Counted from the first letter of the stretch, positions 38,931 through 47,318 are shown. The stretch: 47,338 nt of DNA from Luteolibacter sp. (GCA_030696085.1 JAUYNL010000050.1:1-47338), one strand, 5' to 3'. The notes: generated by a model not told the origin, from the sequence alone. Numbers and translations: made by a program.

Positions 38931-38964
38931 CCATGGCACCCACACACTCTCCCGCCCCTGGTTT

Positions 38965-38981
38965 CTTTCCCTAACGGAAAG
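38965..38981 (+). promoter_or_regulatory. Leader hairpin 2, just upstream of the ops-like element
   Basis: CTTTCC and GGAAAG enclose the loop CTAAC. It ends 10 bp before the ops-like sequence. A hairpin here could assist polymerase pausing at the element. Confidence 0.45.
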
Positions 38982-38991
38982 TCCGACCATG

Positions 38992-39003
38992 GGCGGCAGC
39001 GTG
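38992..39003 (+). promoter_or_regulatory. ops-like element (RfaH recruitment site candidate)
   Basis: GGCGGCAGCGTG differs from the enterobacterial ops element GGCGGTAGCGTG at one base (C for T at position 6). It is on the coding strand, in the leader of the glycan operon, 16 bp before the ATG of the first gene and 160 bp after a RfaH/NusG-like gene. In E. coli, ops pauses RNA polymerase and recruits RfaH. The context makes chance less likely, but a single 11-of-12 match needs comparison with other loci of the genome. Confidence 0.5.
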
Positions 39004-39019
39004 CCATACCTCCACCCCC

Positions 39020-39958
39020 ATGAACAAACTCTTCATCTCCGGCCATCGCGGCATGGTCGGCTCCGCCCTCGTCCGTCAAGCCGCCAGTCTCGGAGGTTTC
39101 GACCTCCTCACCGCCGACCGCGGCCAGCTCGATCTTTGCAATCAACAGGCGGTTTTCGATTTCCTCGCCTCGGAAAAGCCGAACACCGTCGTGATCGCCG
39201 CCGCCAAGGTCGGCGGCATCCACGCCAACTCGACCTATCCGGCCGACTTCATCTATGAGAACCTCGCCATCGCCTCGAACCTCGTCGAAGGCAGCCGCCG
39301 CGCCGGCGTGAAACGCCTCCTGTTTCTCGGATCGTCCTGCATCTATCCGAAATTGGCCCCCCAGCCGATGCCCGAGGACTGCCTGCTCACCTCGCCGCTG
39401 GAATCCTCCAACGAAGCCTACGCCATCGCCAAGATCGCCGGGCTGAAACTCTGCCAGCACTACCGCGCCCAGCACGGCCTGCTCTACCACAGCGCCATGC
39501 CCACCAACCTCTACGGCCCCGGCGACAACTACCATCCGGAAAACTCCCACGTCATCCCCGCCCTCATCCGCCGCTTCCACGAGGCCGCGCAACGCGGCGA
39601 CGCCGCCGTCACCATCTGGGGCAGCGGCACTCCGCGCCGAGAGTTCCTGCATGTGGATGATCTCGCCACCGCCTGCTTCCACCTGCTCTCCCTCGACAAC
39701 CCGCCGGACTGGGTGAATGTGGGCACCGGCACCGACCTCACAATTCTGGAACTCGCCCGACTCGTCGCCGAAACCACCGGCTTCACCGAAAACATCCTGA
39801 CCGATCCCTCCAAACCCGACGGCACCCCGCGCAAGCTGCTCGACATATCAAAGATCGAGTCCACCGGCTGGCGGCCCGCCGTTTCCTTCAAACAAGGCCT
39901 CGCCGCGGCCTATCAGGATTTCAGGGTCTCCATAAGCACCGGGGAAGCGAGACTTTGA
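39020..39958 (+). CDS. fcl: GDP-L-fucose synthase (GDP-4-keto-6-deoxymannose epimerase/reductase)
   Basis: 312 residues. It is a short-chain dehydrogenase-type enzyme that turns GDP-4-keto-6-deoxy-D-mannose into GDP-L-fucose with NADPH. The nucleotide-binding [13 protein letters not shown] is at the N-terminus, the catalytic Ser region is [17 protein letters not shown], and the Tyr-Lys pair is in [42 protein letters not shown] is typical of the Fcl/WcaG family. The start follows CCTCCACCCCC. It is the first gene behind the ops-like leader and pairs with gmd. Confidence 0.95.
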   Translation: MNKLFISGHRGMVGSALVRQAASLGGFDLLTADRGQLDLCNQQAVFDFLASEKPNTVVIAAAKVGGIHANSTYPADFIYENLAIASNLVEGSRRAGVKRLLFLGSSCIYPKLAPQPMPEDCLLTSPLESSNEAYAIAKIAGLKLCQHYRAQHGLLYHSAMPTNLYGPGDNYHPENSHVIPALIRRFHEAAQRGDAAVTIWGSGTPRREFLHVDDLATACFHLLSLDNPPDWVNVGTGTDLTILELARLVAETTGFTENILTDPSKPDGTPRKLLDISKIESTGWRPAVSFKQGLAAAYQDFRVSISTGEARL

Positions 39959-40007
39959 AAAATCCATCACCAGCAACATTTAACCAATAACTTATAACTT
40001 CCACCCC

Positions 40008-41126
40008 ATGAAACGCGCGCTCATCACCGGCATCACCGGCCAGGATGGATCCTACCTCGCGGAATTCCTGCTCGACAAGGGCTACGAGGTCCACGGCATC
40101 AAGCGCCGCGCCTCGCTCTTCAACACCCAGCGCGTCGATCACATCTACGAGGACCCGCATGTGGAAAACTCCCGCTTCCGCCTGCACTACGGCGACCTCA
40201 CCGACAGCTCGAACCTCACCCGCATCCTCAGCGAGGTGCGCCCGGACGAGGTTTACAATCTTGGCGCGCAGTCGCACGTCGCCGTCTCCTTCGAGGCTCC
40301 GGAATACACCGCCGACGTCGATGCCCTCGGCACCCTGCGCCTGCTGGAAGCGATCCGTTTCCTCGGCCTGGAGAAGACCACGCGTTTCTATCAGGCCTCC
40401 ACCTCCGAGTTGTATGGTCTCGTCCAGGAAATCCCTCAAACGGAGAAGACGCCCTTCCACCCGCGCTCCCCGTATGCCGTGGCCAAGATGTACGCCTACT
40501 GGATCACGGTGAACTACCGCGAGGCCTACGGCATGTATGCCTGCAACGGCATCCTCTTCAACCACGAGTCGCCGCGCCGCGGCGAGACCTTCGTCACCCG
40601 CAAGATCACCCGCGGCATCGCCAACATCGCCCAGGGCCTCGAATCCTGCATCTTCCTCGGCAACATGGACTCGCTGCGCGACTGGGGCCACGCCAAGGAC
40701 TACGTCCGCATGCAGTGGATGATGCTCCAGCAGGACCAGCCCGATGATTTCGTGATCGCCACCGGCAGGCAGATCTCCGTCAGAGAGTTCGTCCGCATGA
40801 CCGCGAGGGAGGCCGGCATCGAGGTGGAGTTCAGCGGCTCCGGCGTGCGGGAAACCGCCACCGTCACCTCCATCACAGATCCCGCCAAGGCCCCGGCCGT
40901 CAAGCCGGGCGACGAGATCGTGAAGGTCGATCCCCGCTACTTCCGCCCCGCCGAGGTGGAAACCCTGCTCGGCGATCCCTCCAAGGCCAAAGCCAAACTC
41001 GGCTGGGTTCCGGAAATCACCGTCGGGGAAATGTGCGCCGAAATGGTCGCCTCCGACCTCGACACCGCCCGCCAGCACGCGCTTCTCAAGTCCCACGGTC
41101 ATCATGTCCCGGTGTCGAAGGAGTGA
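40008..41126 (+). CDS. gmd: GDP-mannose 4,6-dehydratase
   Basis: 372 residues. It converts GDP-D-mannose into GDP-4-keto-6-deoxy-D-mannose, the substrate of the preceding enzyme. NADP-binding [29 protein letters not shown] and the [13 protein letters not shown] stretch are present. The catalytic triad lies in QASTSELYG and [30 protein letters not shown] is characteristic of Gmd. The start follows CTTCCACCCC. Together the pair makes GDP-L-fucose for surface glycans. Confidence 0.97.
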   Translation: MKRALITGITGQDGSYLAEFLLDKGYEVHGIKRRASLFNTQRVDHIYEDPHVENSRFRLHYGDLTDSSNLTRILSEVRPDEVYNLGAQSHVAVSFEAPEYTADVDALGTLRLLEAIRFLGLEKTTRFYQASTSELYGLVQEIPQTEKTPFHPRSPYAVAKMYAYWITVNYREAYGMYACNGILFNHESPRRGETFVTRKITRGIANIAQGLESCIFLGNMDSLRDWGHAKDYVRMQWMMLQQDQPDDFVIATGRQISVREFVRMTAREAGIEVEFSGSGVRETATVTSITDPAKAPAVKPGDEIVKVDPRYFRPAEVETLLGDPSKAKAKLGWVPEITVGEMCAEMVASDLDTARQHALLKSHGHHVPVSKE

Positions 41127-41149
41127 AGCCCTTCTCAACTCATTGTCTG

Positions 41150-41166
41150 CGGCCTCATCGAGGCCG
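41150..41166 (+). promoter_or_regulatory. Hairpin between gmd and the kinase-fusion gene
   Basis: CGGCCTC-ATC-GAGGCCG, a perfect 7-bp stem, starts 23 bp after the gmd stop and lies 26 bp before the next ATG. It lacks a T-run. It may be an attenuator or RNA-stability element within the operon. Confidence 0.4.
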
Positions 41167-41192
41167 TGCTATCCTTACTTACCACCCCCACC

Positions 41193-42275
41193 ATGAAAAA
41201 AGTATTCGTCTCCGGTTGTTATGACATCCTCCACGCGGGGCACCTCCAGTTCTTCGAGGAAGCCCGCGCGCTGGGCGACTATCTGATTGTTTCCTTCGCC
41301 TCCGCGGAAGTGCTCTGGCACCACAAGCGCCGCAAGCCATCCATTCCGGACGATCACAAGCGCGTCCTGCTCCAGGGCCTGCGCATGATCGACGAGGTGA
41401 TCATCACCCAGGGTCACAAGGAGGGACTTGATTTCGAGGAGGATTTCCTGCGCATCCGTCCGGATTTCCTGATCGTCACCGAGGATGACAAATACGGCGA
41501 GGTGAAACGCAAACTATGTGCCGCGGTCGGAGCCGAATACACCATCCTGCCCAAGACCCCGCCGCGCTTCGAACCGGTCTCCACCTCCTCGATCGTGCGT
41601 TGGGTGCAGGCGCCCACCGAGGCCCCGCTGCGCGTCGATTTCGCCGGCGGCTGGCTCGATGTCCCGCGCTTCTCGCGCCCCGGAGAGTTCGTGGTCAACT
41701 GCGCGGTCTCGCCACTCGTATCGCTGCGCGAGTGGCCTTATGAAAAACAAGCCGGCCTCGGCGGCAGCGGCGCGTGGGCGCTTCTCAACGGCCGCAATGG
41801 CGTGGACTCGGAAATCGACCTCGGCGTCGGCTGGCAGGACCCCGCCGTGATCCGCGAAACCGGACTCTGCGTCTGGCGCTCCGGCCACAGGCCCGTGCTC
41901 GATTTCAAGCACAACGGCGACTTTCTATCAGGCCGGATGGCCATCTACTGGACCGGCACCCAGCACGATACGCCGGGCATCGCCCATTATCCCCGCGACT
42001 ACGACCGTATCGCCCAAAGCGCGCGCATCGCCCGCGAGGGAGCTCTGCACGCGGACATCTCCAAGCTCGCCGAGGGCGTGAATTTCTACCACGCCGCCCA
42101 GCTCGACGAGGGCATGGAGCCGCTGCCGATGCTGCCCGGTTCCATCGCGCGCAAATACTGCGGCGGCGGCCACGGCGGCTACGCGCTCTATCTCTTCACC
42201 GATCCCTCCCAACGCGAGGCCGCCCTCGCCACCACTCCGCCCTTACGGCCCATCGAACCATTTTGCCGCGTGTGA
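41193..42275 (+). CDS. Fusion of a cytidylyltransferase-type nucleotidyltransferase and a short GHMP-kinase-like domain
   Basis: 360 residues from the ATG at 41193, after TTACCACCCCCACC. Residues 1-135 form a nucleotidyltransferase of the RfaE-C/TagD type, with the HxGH motif in GCYDILHAGHLQFFEEAR and the later STSSIVRWV (the ISSTxIR-type motif). From ~145 the sequence is GHMP-like: APLRVDFAGGWLDVPRF, GLGGSGAWALLNG in place of the usual GLGSSSA, and a C-terminal KYCGGGHGGYALYLF. The kinase part (~210 residues) is shorter than usual. It may activate a sugar 1-phosphate for the glycan. The exact substrate is unknown. Confidence 0.7.
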   Translation: MKKVFVSGCYDILHAGHLQFFEEARALGDYLIVSFASAEVLWHHKRRKPSIPDDHKRVLLQGLRMIDEVIITQGHKEGLDFEEDFLRIRPDFLIVTEDDKYGEVKRKLCAAVGAEYTILPKTPPRFEPVSTSSIVRWVQAPTEAPLRVDFAGGWLDVPRFSRPGEFVVNCAVSPLVSLREWPYEKQAGLGGSGAWALLNGRNGVDSEIDLGVGWQDPAVIRETGLCVWRSGHRPVLDFKHNGDFLSGRMAIYWTGTQHDTPGIAHYPRDYDRIAQSARIAREGALHADISKLAEGVNFYHAAQLDEGMEPLPMLPGSIARKYCGGGHGGYALYLFTDPSQREAALATTPPLRPIEPFCRV

Positions 42276-42313
42276 TCGGCAGGCGATAAGCGACAGGCGG
42301 TATTCGTGAAGAG

Positions 42314-42362
42314 TCCCGCCTCCCGCCTCCCGCCTCCCGCCTCCCGCCTCCCGCCTCCCGCC
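42314..42362 (+). repeat. Seven tandem copies of TCCCGCC directly before the WecG-type start
   Basis: Seven perfect 7-bp units (49 bp) end exactly at the GTG at 42363. An upstream GTG at 42306 in the same frame would translate the tract as repeated SRLPPPA. Because 7 is not a multiple of 3, a change in copy number would switch translation from that upstream start on or off. Confidence 0.85.
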
Positions 42363-43115
42363 GTGCGCACCGTCCCCGTCATCGGACTGCCCATCGCCGC
42401 CACCACCTATGTCGGCGCGGTGGAGTGGATTTTAACCCGTGCGACCGGGGCCGACCGCGCCCATGCGGTGGAAGCGGCGAACACCCATGTCGCCGCGCTT
42501 GCCCGCCACGAGCCGGCCTTCGGAGAAACGATGCGCCGTTTCGACCTCATCGTGCCGGATGGCATGCCGCTCGTCTGGGCCGTCAACACCCGGATGCCTG
42601 CCGGAGAAAAACTAACCGACCGCGTCTATGGCCCGACCCTGATGCTTGAAACCCTCAAGGCGACCGAGGGAAAACCGCAGTTCCGCCATTTCCTATTAGG
42701 CGGCCGGCAGTCCACCCTCGACAAGCTCCGTGATGTTTTCGCCTCCCGCTTCCCCGGCTCGGTGATATCCGGCATGCATTCGCCGCCCTTCGGTGAGTGG
42801 CCGCCTGATGAATTCGACCGCGTTTGCGACATGATCCGCTGCTCCGGCGCCAATCTGATCTGGGTCGGCCTGGGCTGCCCGAAGCAGGAACACTGGATCG
42901 CCCGCCACAAGGACAAACTCCCGCCCGGCGTGTATTTCGGCATCGGCGCCGCCTTCGCCTTCCACGCCGGAGAGGTGAGACAATCCCCCCCCCTGTTCCA
43001 GAAACTCGGCCTCGAATGGGCCTACCGCCTCGCCATGGAACCCCGCCGCCTCTTCAAACGCTACTTCACCTACAACACCTTGTTTCTCTATCACCTGCTA
43101 AGGGATAAAAGCTGA
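42363..43115 (+). CDS. WecG/TagA/CpsF-family glycosyltransferase
   Basis: 250 residues from the GTG at 42363; the upstream GTG at 42306 would add 19 residues encoded by the heptamer tract. Family motifs: VEAANTHVAALARHEPAFGETMRRFDLIVPDGMPLVWAV near the N-terminus, YGPTLMLETL, FLLGG, and ANLIWVGLGCPKQEHWIARHKDKLPPGVYFGIGAAFAFHAGEVRQSPP. These GT26 enzymes add a sugar such as N-acetylmannosaminuronic acid or N-acetylmannosamine to a lipid-linked carrier in capsule, teichoic acid or ECA synthesis. The C-terminus is basic and hydrophobic, suggesting membrane association. Donor sugar unknown. Confidence 0.88.
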   Translation: MRTVPVIGLPIAATTYVGAVEWILTRATGADRAHAVEAANTHVAALARHEPAFGETMRRFDLIVPDGMPLVWAVNTRMPAGEKLTDRVYGPTLMLETLKATEGKPQFRHFLLGGRQSTLDKLRDVFASRFPGSVISGMHSPPFGEWPPDEFDRVCDMIRCSGANLIWVGLGCPKQEHWIARHKDKLPPGVYFGIGAAFAFHAGEVRQSPPLFQKLGLEWAYRLAMEPRRLFKRYFTYNTLFLYHLLRDKS

Positions 43116-43142
43116 AATGCTGAGAAGCTGAAACGCTGAAAT
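43111..43142 (+). repeat. GCTGAAA-type repeats before the four-helix-bundle gene (left set)
   Basis: The stretch is made of GCTGAAAT, GCTGAGAA, GCTGAAAC and GCTGAAAT, four 8-bp variants in tandem. The first unit overlaps the stop of the glycosyltransferase gene. Complementary TTTCAGC-type words recur at 43201 and 43623. Confidence 0.7.
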
Positions 43143-43200
43143 CAGAGCCTCCGAGCCACCGTTTCGCCGCATTTTTCACCTTCTCTGTTGATTCCTCTCC

Positions 43201-43232
43201 ATTTCAGCTTTTCAGATTTTCAGTTTTTAAGC
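43201..43232 (+). repeat. TTTCAGC-type repeats just before the four-helix-bundle start
   Basis: ATTTCAGC, TTTTCAGA, TTTTCAGT and TTTTAAGC follow each other. They are the complement of the left repeat set. The gene start follows after a CCACCCAC leader. Confidence 0.7.
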
Positions 43233-43242
43233 TTCCACCCAC

Positions 43243-43602
43243 ATGCGTCTGAACGAATCCCTGCGCACACGCACCAAAGCGTTTGGCTCATCCATCATCC
43301 GGGCTTACGTGCGCCTCCCGAAAGACCGTGAGGAAATCGCGGTTCTCGGAAAACAAATGCTTCGCTCGGGGACTTCGGTTGCGTCACACACGCGGGAGGC
43401 TTCGCGTGCCCGCTCGGATTCAGAATTCTGTTCCAAACTCGACGTCCTTCTCCAAGAAGCGGACGAAACCCAATTGTGGATCGAATTCCTGATCGACGAC
43501 TGCCTGATTTCTGATCCTGATCTTCCCGAAATCCATCGCGAAGCCGGCGAACTTCCAGCAATCTTCACAACCATGGTCTCCAAAATCCGAGGCCACCTAT
43601 AA
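43243..43602 (+). CDS. Four-helix-bundle protein (S23 / 23S rRNA intervening-sequence protein family)
   Basis: 119 residues. The pattern [67 protein letters not shown] is typical of the small four-helix-bundle family (TIGR02436). Members were first seen inside rRNA intervening sequences and are also widespread as stand-alone genes of unknown function. Here it sits between glycan genes and is flanked on both sides by TTTCAGC/GCTGAAA repeats, so it looks like an inserted unit rather than part of the glycan pathway. No rRNA sequence is present. Confidence 0.85.
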   Translation: MRLNESLRTRTKAFGSSIIRAYVRLPKDREEIAVLGKQMLRSGTSVASHTREASRARSDSEFCSKLDVLLQEADETQLWIEFLIDDCLISDPDLPEIHREAGELPAIFTTMVSKIRGHL

Positions 43603-43622
43603 CCCAGTTCACATTTCTCTTC

Positions 43623-43658
43623 ATTTCAGTTTTTCAGCTTTTTAGAATTTCAGCTTTT
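43623..43658 (+). repeat. TTTCAGC-type repeats after the four-helix-bundle gene (right set)
   Basis: ATTTCAGT, TTTTCAGC, TTTTTAGA and ATTTCAGC stand between the four-helix-bundle stop and the ugd start. They are complementary to the left set at 43111, so the gene is bracketed by inverted-type repeats. Confidence 0.7.
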
Positions 43659-43661
43659 ACC

Positions 43662-45050
43662 ATGAAAATATCATCCATCTGCTGCCTCGGCGCCGGTTAT
43701 GTCGGCGGTCCCACCATGGCCATGATCGCCGCCAAATGCCCGGACATCCAGGTCACCGTCTGCGACATGAACCAACAACGCATCGACGCCTGGAACTCCG
43801 ACGAACTTCCCGTCTATGAACCCGGCCTCGATGAGGTAGTCGCCTCCGCACGCGGCCGCAACCTGCACTTCTCCACCGACATCCGCAGTGCCATCGCCGC
43901 TGCGGATTTGATCTTCGTTTCCGTCGGCACCCCTACCAAGACCTATGGCATAGGAGCCGGCCGCGCAGCCGACCTGCGCTACATCGAAGCCGCCGCCCGC
44001 CTCATCGCCGAGGTCTCTCACGGCCACAAGATCATCGTCGAGAAAAGCACCATCCCGGTCAAAACCGCCAGCGCCATCAAGACGATCATCGCCGCCAACT
44101 CGACCAGCGGCGCGACCTTCGAAGTGCTCTCCAATCCCGAGTTCCTCGCCGAGGGAACCGCCGTCGCCGACCTCGAAAACCCGGACCGCATCCTCATCGG
44201 TGGCGAGACCACCCCGGGCGGGCAAATAGCCGTCGAGGCGCTTGTTTCGGTTTACGCCCGCTGGGTCCCCCGCGAACGCATCGTCACCACCAACCTCTGG
44301 TCCTCCGAGCTTTCCAAGCTCGTCGCCAACGCCTTCCTCGCCCAGCGCATCTCCTCCATCAACTCGATTTCCGCCCTCTGCGAAGCCACCGGCGCGGATG
44401 TCGATGAGGTCGCCCGCGCCATCGGCATGGATTCGCGCATCGGCCCGAAATTCCTCAAGGCATCCGTCGGTTTCGGCGGCTCCTGTTTCCAAAAGGACAT
44501 CCTCAACCTGGTCTATCTCTGCGAATCCTTCAACCTCCCCCACGTTTCCGAATACTGGCGCCAGGTCGTCCATCTCAACGACTGGCAGAAGTCGCGCTTC
44601 GTCGAAAAAATCGTCCGCACCCTCTTCAACACCGTCAACAACAAGCGCATCGCCATCCTCGGCTTCGCCTTCAAAAAGGACACCAACGACACCCGCGAAT
44701 CCCCCGCCATCCATGTCTGCCGGGACCTGCTGCGCGAACACGCCCAGCTCGCCATTTACGATCCCCGCGTCGAACCGGAGTTGATCCGCAAGGACCTCGC
44801 CGAAGCCGGAGTCTCCGCCAAGCTCATCGAGGCCAACGTCGAAATCCTCGACGATCCCTATGCCGCCGTCAAGAACGCCCACGCGCTGGCCACCCTCACC
44901 GAGTGGGATGAATTCAAGACCCTCGACCTCCCCCGCATCCACCGGCTCATGCTCAAGCCCGCCTTCGTCTTCGACGGCCGTGACGTCCTGCCCACCGCAG
45001 AGCTCGAAGCCCTCGGCTTCGACTCCTTCATCATCGGCAAGGGCCAGTGA
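43662..45050 (+). CDS. ugd: UDP-glucose 6-dehydrogenase (eukaryote-like type)
   Basis: 462 residues. It oxidises UDP-glucose to UDP-glucuronate with two NAD+. The Rossmann motif is [41 protein letters not shown] is the loop typical of animal-type enzymes; [11 protein letters not shown] and [14 protein letters not shown] follow. The catalytic cysteine is in [17 protein letters not shown]. The C-terminal domain has [21 protein letters not shown]. It supplies UDP-glucuronic acid for the acidic glycan expected from this cluster. The start directly follows the right TTTCAGC repeat set. Confidence 0.96.
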   Translation: MKISSICCLGAGYVGGPTMAMIAAKCPDIQVTVCDMNQQRIDAWNSDELPVYEPGLDEVVASARGRNLHFSTDIRSAIAAADLIFVSVGTPTKTYGIGAGRAADLRYIEAAARLIAEVSHGHKIIVEKSTIPVKTASAIKTIIAANSTSGATFEVLSNPEFLAEGTAVADLENPDRILIGGETTPGGQIAVEALVSVYARWVPRERIVTTNLWSSELSKLVANAFLAQRISSINSISALCEATGADVDEVARAIGMDSRIGPKFLKASVGFGGSCFQKDILNLVYLCESFNLPHVSEYWRQVVHLNDWQKSRFVEKIVRTLFNTVNNKRIAILGFAFKKDTNDTRESPAIHVCRDLLREHAQLAIYDPRVEPELIRKDLAEAGVSAKLIEANVEILDDPYAAVKNAHALATLTEWDEFKTLDLPRIHRLMLKPAFVFDGRDVLPTAELEALGFDSFIIGKGQ

Positions 45051-45059
45051 AGCACAGGG

Positions 45060-45093
45060 CGGCTTGACAAGCCGGAACAATCTGGCCTAATTA
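45060..45093 (+). promoter_or_regulatory. Predicted leaderless promoter and operator of the Phd-VapC pair
   Basis: TTGACA (45064-45069) and TAATTA (45088-45093) with an 18-bp spacer; the -10 ends 6 bp before the ATG at 45100. The -35 lies inside the perfect palindrome CGGCTTGACAAGCCG (45060-45074), and the -10 inside CTAATTAG. Both are natural sites for autorepression by the antitoxin. Confidence 0.7.
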
Positions 45094-45099
45094 GCCATT

Positions 45100-45387
45100 A
45101 TGAAAGTCGCGAGCATTTCGGAGCTGAAAGATGGTCTCTCCGCCCATCTGGACCGGGTTCGCTCCGGCGAAATCGTCGTGGTTACGGATCGGAAATCCCC
45201 GATCGCCACCCTCGAGCGGATCACCCCCGGCAGCCTTACGGATACGGAGCAGCGGATGGTTTCGGATGGAATCATCTCGCCTCGCAAGGAAGTGCTGGAT
45301 GTCGAGGGCCTGCTTGCCATGCCGCTGGGAAACTGCCCCGCGGGCCTGGTTTCCGCCATCCTTGAGGAACGCTCCGAAACACCATGA
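45100..45387 (+). CDS. Phd/YefM-family antitoxin
   Basis: 95 residues. The N-terminus MKVASISELKDGLSAHLDRVRSGEIVVVTDRKSPIATLERI is the Phd/YefM DNA-binding fold. The C-terminal part (VLDVEGLLAMPLGNCPAGLVSAILEER) is suited to wrap the toxin. It overlaps the PIN-domain gene by 4 bp (ATGA). Partnering of Phd-type antitoxins with PIN toxins is common in genomes. The start is set by the promoter placed 6 bp upstream. Confidence 0.88.
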   Translation: MKVASISELKDGLSAHLDRVRSGEIVVVTDRKSPIATLERITPGSLTDTEQRMVSDGIISPRKEVLDVEGLLAMPLGNCPAGLVSAILEERSETP

Positions 45388-45803
45388 TTTTCTGGGATTC
45401 ATCGGCCGTCATCCCTCTTCTGGTGGCGGAGAACGACACCGCACTGCGCAAATCCCAACTGCGTGCCGACCCCGATCTGCTGGTCTGGTATGGAACCGGG
45501 GCGGAGATCGAATCCGCGATCTGCCGCCGCTTCAGGGAAACCTCATTGAATGCCACCCAGGCCGCCCACGCACGCGCACGGTTGCAAGTCCTCGCGAGGT
45601 CCTGGCTTGAAGTCCAGCCAACCACGCTGGTCAGGGCCCGCGCCATCCGCCTGCTGCGGGTGCATCCCCTGCGCACCGCGGACGCCTTCCAACTGGCCGC
45701 CGCGCTGACCGCATTCAACGAAATCACCGCCGGAAACATCTTCCTGACTGCCGACTTACGCCTCGCGGATGCGGCATCCCTCGAAGGATTTGCCATGTCC
45801 TGA
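45384..45803 (+). CDS. PIN-domain ribonuclease toxin, VapC family (Phd-linked)
   Basis: 139 residues. PIN acidic residues: Asp5 in MIFWDSSAVIPLL, Glu in WYGTGAEIESAICRRF, Asp in LRTADAFQLAAAL and Asp in IFLTADLRLADAA. It should be an Mg2+-dependent RNase held inactive by the upstream antitoxin. It is unrelated in detail to the VapC at 20688. An IS4-family element begins 37 bp after its stop. Confidence 0.9.
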   Translation: MIFWDSSAVIPLLVAENDTALRKSQLRADPDLLVWYGTGAEIESAICRRFRETSLNATQAAHARARLQVLARSWLEVQPTTLVRARAIRLLRVHPLRTADAFQLAAALTAFNEITAGNIFLTADLRLADAASLEGFAMS

Positions 45804-45840
45804 CCCACCCTTCCCGATTTCCGTCCCCCCTTCATTCTTA

Positions 45841-45860
45841 GATCGGTGTGGAAAACTAAG
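45841..45860 (+). repeat. Left terminal inverted repeat of the IS
   Basis: GATCGGTGTGGAAAACTAAG; after one mismatch the match to the other end continues for TGAAA. The TAG stop of the transposase gene (45856-45858, minus strand) lies inside this repeat. Confidence 0.9.
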
Positions 45861-47154
45861 GTGAAATAACGCCCCAGACTTCTTTCAGGCGGGCCAGAGA
45901 ATCGGCCCAGGGAGCCTTTCTGTAGAGCCAGACACGCACCCAGCGAATGAAACGCTGGGTCCTCTGTGTGGCTCTGTTGAGCGCGGTGTTGATGAAGTTT
46001 CCGGCAACCCGGATGATCCCCGCCGCCACGGAGGCAATCAGGTTGGCTTTGGCCCGGCCCTTTTGCTTTTTCTCCTCGACCTCATCTCGCAGACCTTCGT
46101 TCTGACTCAGGTATTGCTCGAAAAGCAGCAGTAGGTTGTGGGCAAGACACTCGAAAATCGCGTGACTCTGTTTGGCCTCAAGCGAGCTTGCCCAGGATTT
46201 GCGCTCGACCATCTTGCTTTTGAATTGGTGGAAAATCTTCTCAATATCCCAGCGGTGTTTGTAGAGCAGGACGATTTGATAAGCAGGCAGGGTGAAATCG
46301 CTGGTAAGATAGGAGTAGTTCACGCCGTCCTCGGGATTGATGTAAACAATGCGCCGCAGCGTCACTCCCATGGAGGTGCTCACCAAGTGGTCTGCAACGA
46401 TGCCCGCGTTTCTTGGATCACTGTGGTCGACCTGATCGATGGCGCAGGTTTCGGCGGCGCTGTTGGCTTTTTCGAGTGTGACGAAGTAGATGCCATAGGT
46501 GTGTTTGAGTTTGAACCAATGGCGATAGTTGATGCAGGCTTTGTCCCAAATGAGCATGACCTTGCGGCCTTTGGGCGCGCCGTTGCGAAGCTGGTCGGCA
46601 CTGCTGCGCTTGATGACAGTCATGTCATGGGCCTTCTTCTTGCCATCCTCGGGATTGGCCATGCCGAGACAACTCACGTGGTGGTTGCGCATGTTCATGC
46701 GGAAGAAGTGTCCGGTGGCAATGCCTCGGAGTTCGCCCTTTGAGCTGATGCTTTTCGGATCGAAACAGGCGGCTTTGTGATAATGGCCATCAACGGCGTA
46801 AAGATCCCAGTCGTCGAGTTCCTTGCACTGGGCGTATGGGTCGGCGATGCGCGACTTCATGGGTCCGGCGAGCAGGTCGTTGAGAGAGGTGATGTTGGCG
46901 AGACGCCGCGGGCTTTTGAGCGCTTTGAAAAAGTGACTTGGTTCGATGTTGGCGATGCCATGGTCGGCATGAAGCTGGAGGAACTCCTGGCCGGTGCTTG
47001 CACTGCTCAGACAGCGCAGCACTCCGAGTTGGCAGTAATGGATGTCGGAGATGTCGGTGCACCGGTATTGGCGCGAGGACTGGGGATAGAGCTGGAAAAC
47101 GTCCACGAAAAACCGCGCTGAGAACTCATTGTCAAGGTGTTGCATAGAAGCCAT
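45856..47154 (-). CDS. IS4-family DDE transposase
   Basis: 432 residues from the ATG at 47154; a TTG at 47187 or an ATG at 47145 are alternatives. The catalytic residues are visible: first Asp in LYAVDGHYHKAA, second Asp in VMLIWDKACINYRHW, and the Glu in the IS4 signature YKHRWDIEKIFHQFKSK (Y-2-R-3-E-6-K). A basic C-terminal region follows. It cuts and pastes the element by recognising its 20-bp ends. The frame is intact. Codon use is less GC-rich than in the neighbouring chromosomal genes. Confidence 0.92.
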   Translation of the reverse strand: MASMQHLDNEFSARFFVDVFQLYPQSSRQYRCTDISDIHYCQLGVLRCLSSASTGQEFLQLHADHGIANIEPSHFFKALKSPRRLANITSLNDLLAGPMKSRIADPYAQCKELDDWDLYAVDGHYHKAACFDPKSISSKGELRGIATGHFFRMNMRNHHVSCLGMANPEDGKKKAHDMTVIKRSSADQLRNGAPKGRKVMLIWDKACINYRHWFKLKHTYGIYFVTLEKANSAAETCAIDQVDHSDPRNAGIVADHLVSTSMGVTLRRIVYINPEDGVNYSYLTSDFTLPAYQIVLLYKHRWDIEKIFHQFKSKMVERKSWASSLEAKQSHAIFECLAHNLLLLFEQYLSQNEGLRDEVEEKKQKGRAKANLIASVAAGIIRVAGNFINTALNRATQRTQRFIRWVRVWLYRKAPWADSLARLKEVWGVISP

Positions 47155-47318
47155 GAATTTTTTTCGACCTAACAGCTTCTTAAGCAAGGCTTAAGTGGCC
47201 GTGGCGGGCGATATTTCGGCTCCGCCGGAGGATTCCGACTTCGAATCCCTCAGGATTGCGCGGCCTCCTCAAGGGTCGCGCTGGACGCCGGATGATACGC
47301 CACAGCAAGGATTTTCAG

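Noticed and set aside
42314..42362. Heptamer tract as a CRISPR array
   Set aside because: The units are directly adjacent and identical without spacers; it is a simple tandem repeat. No CRISPR array or cas gene was seen anywhere in the window.
43671..45080. 469-codon open frame antisense to ugd
   Set aside because: Glycine- and acid-rich shadow of the GC-rich coding strand; ugd itself is certain.
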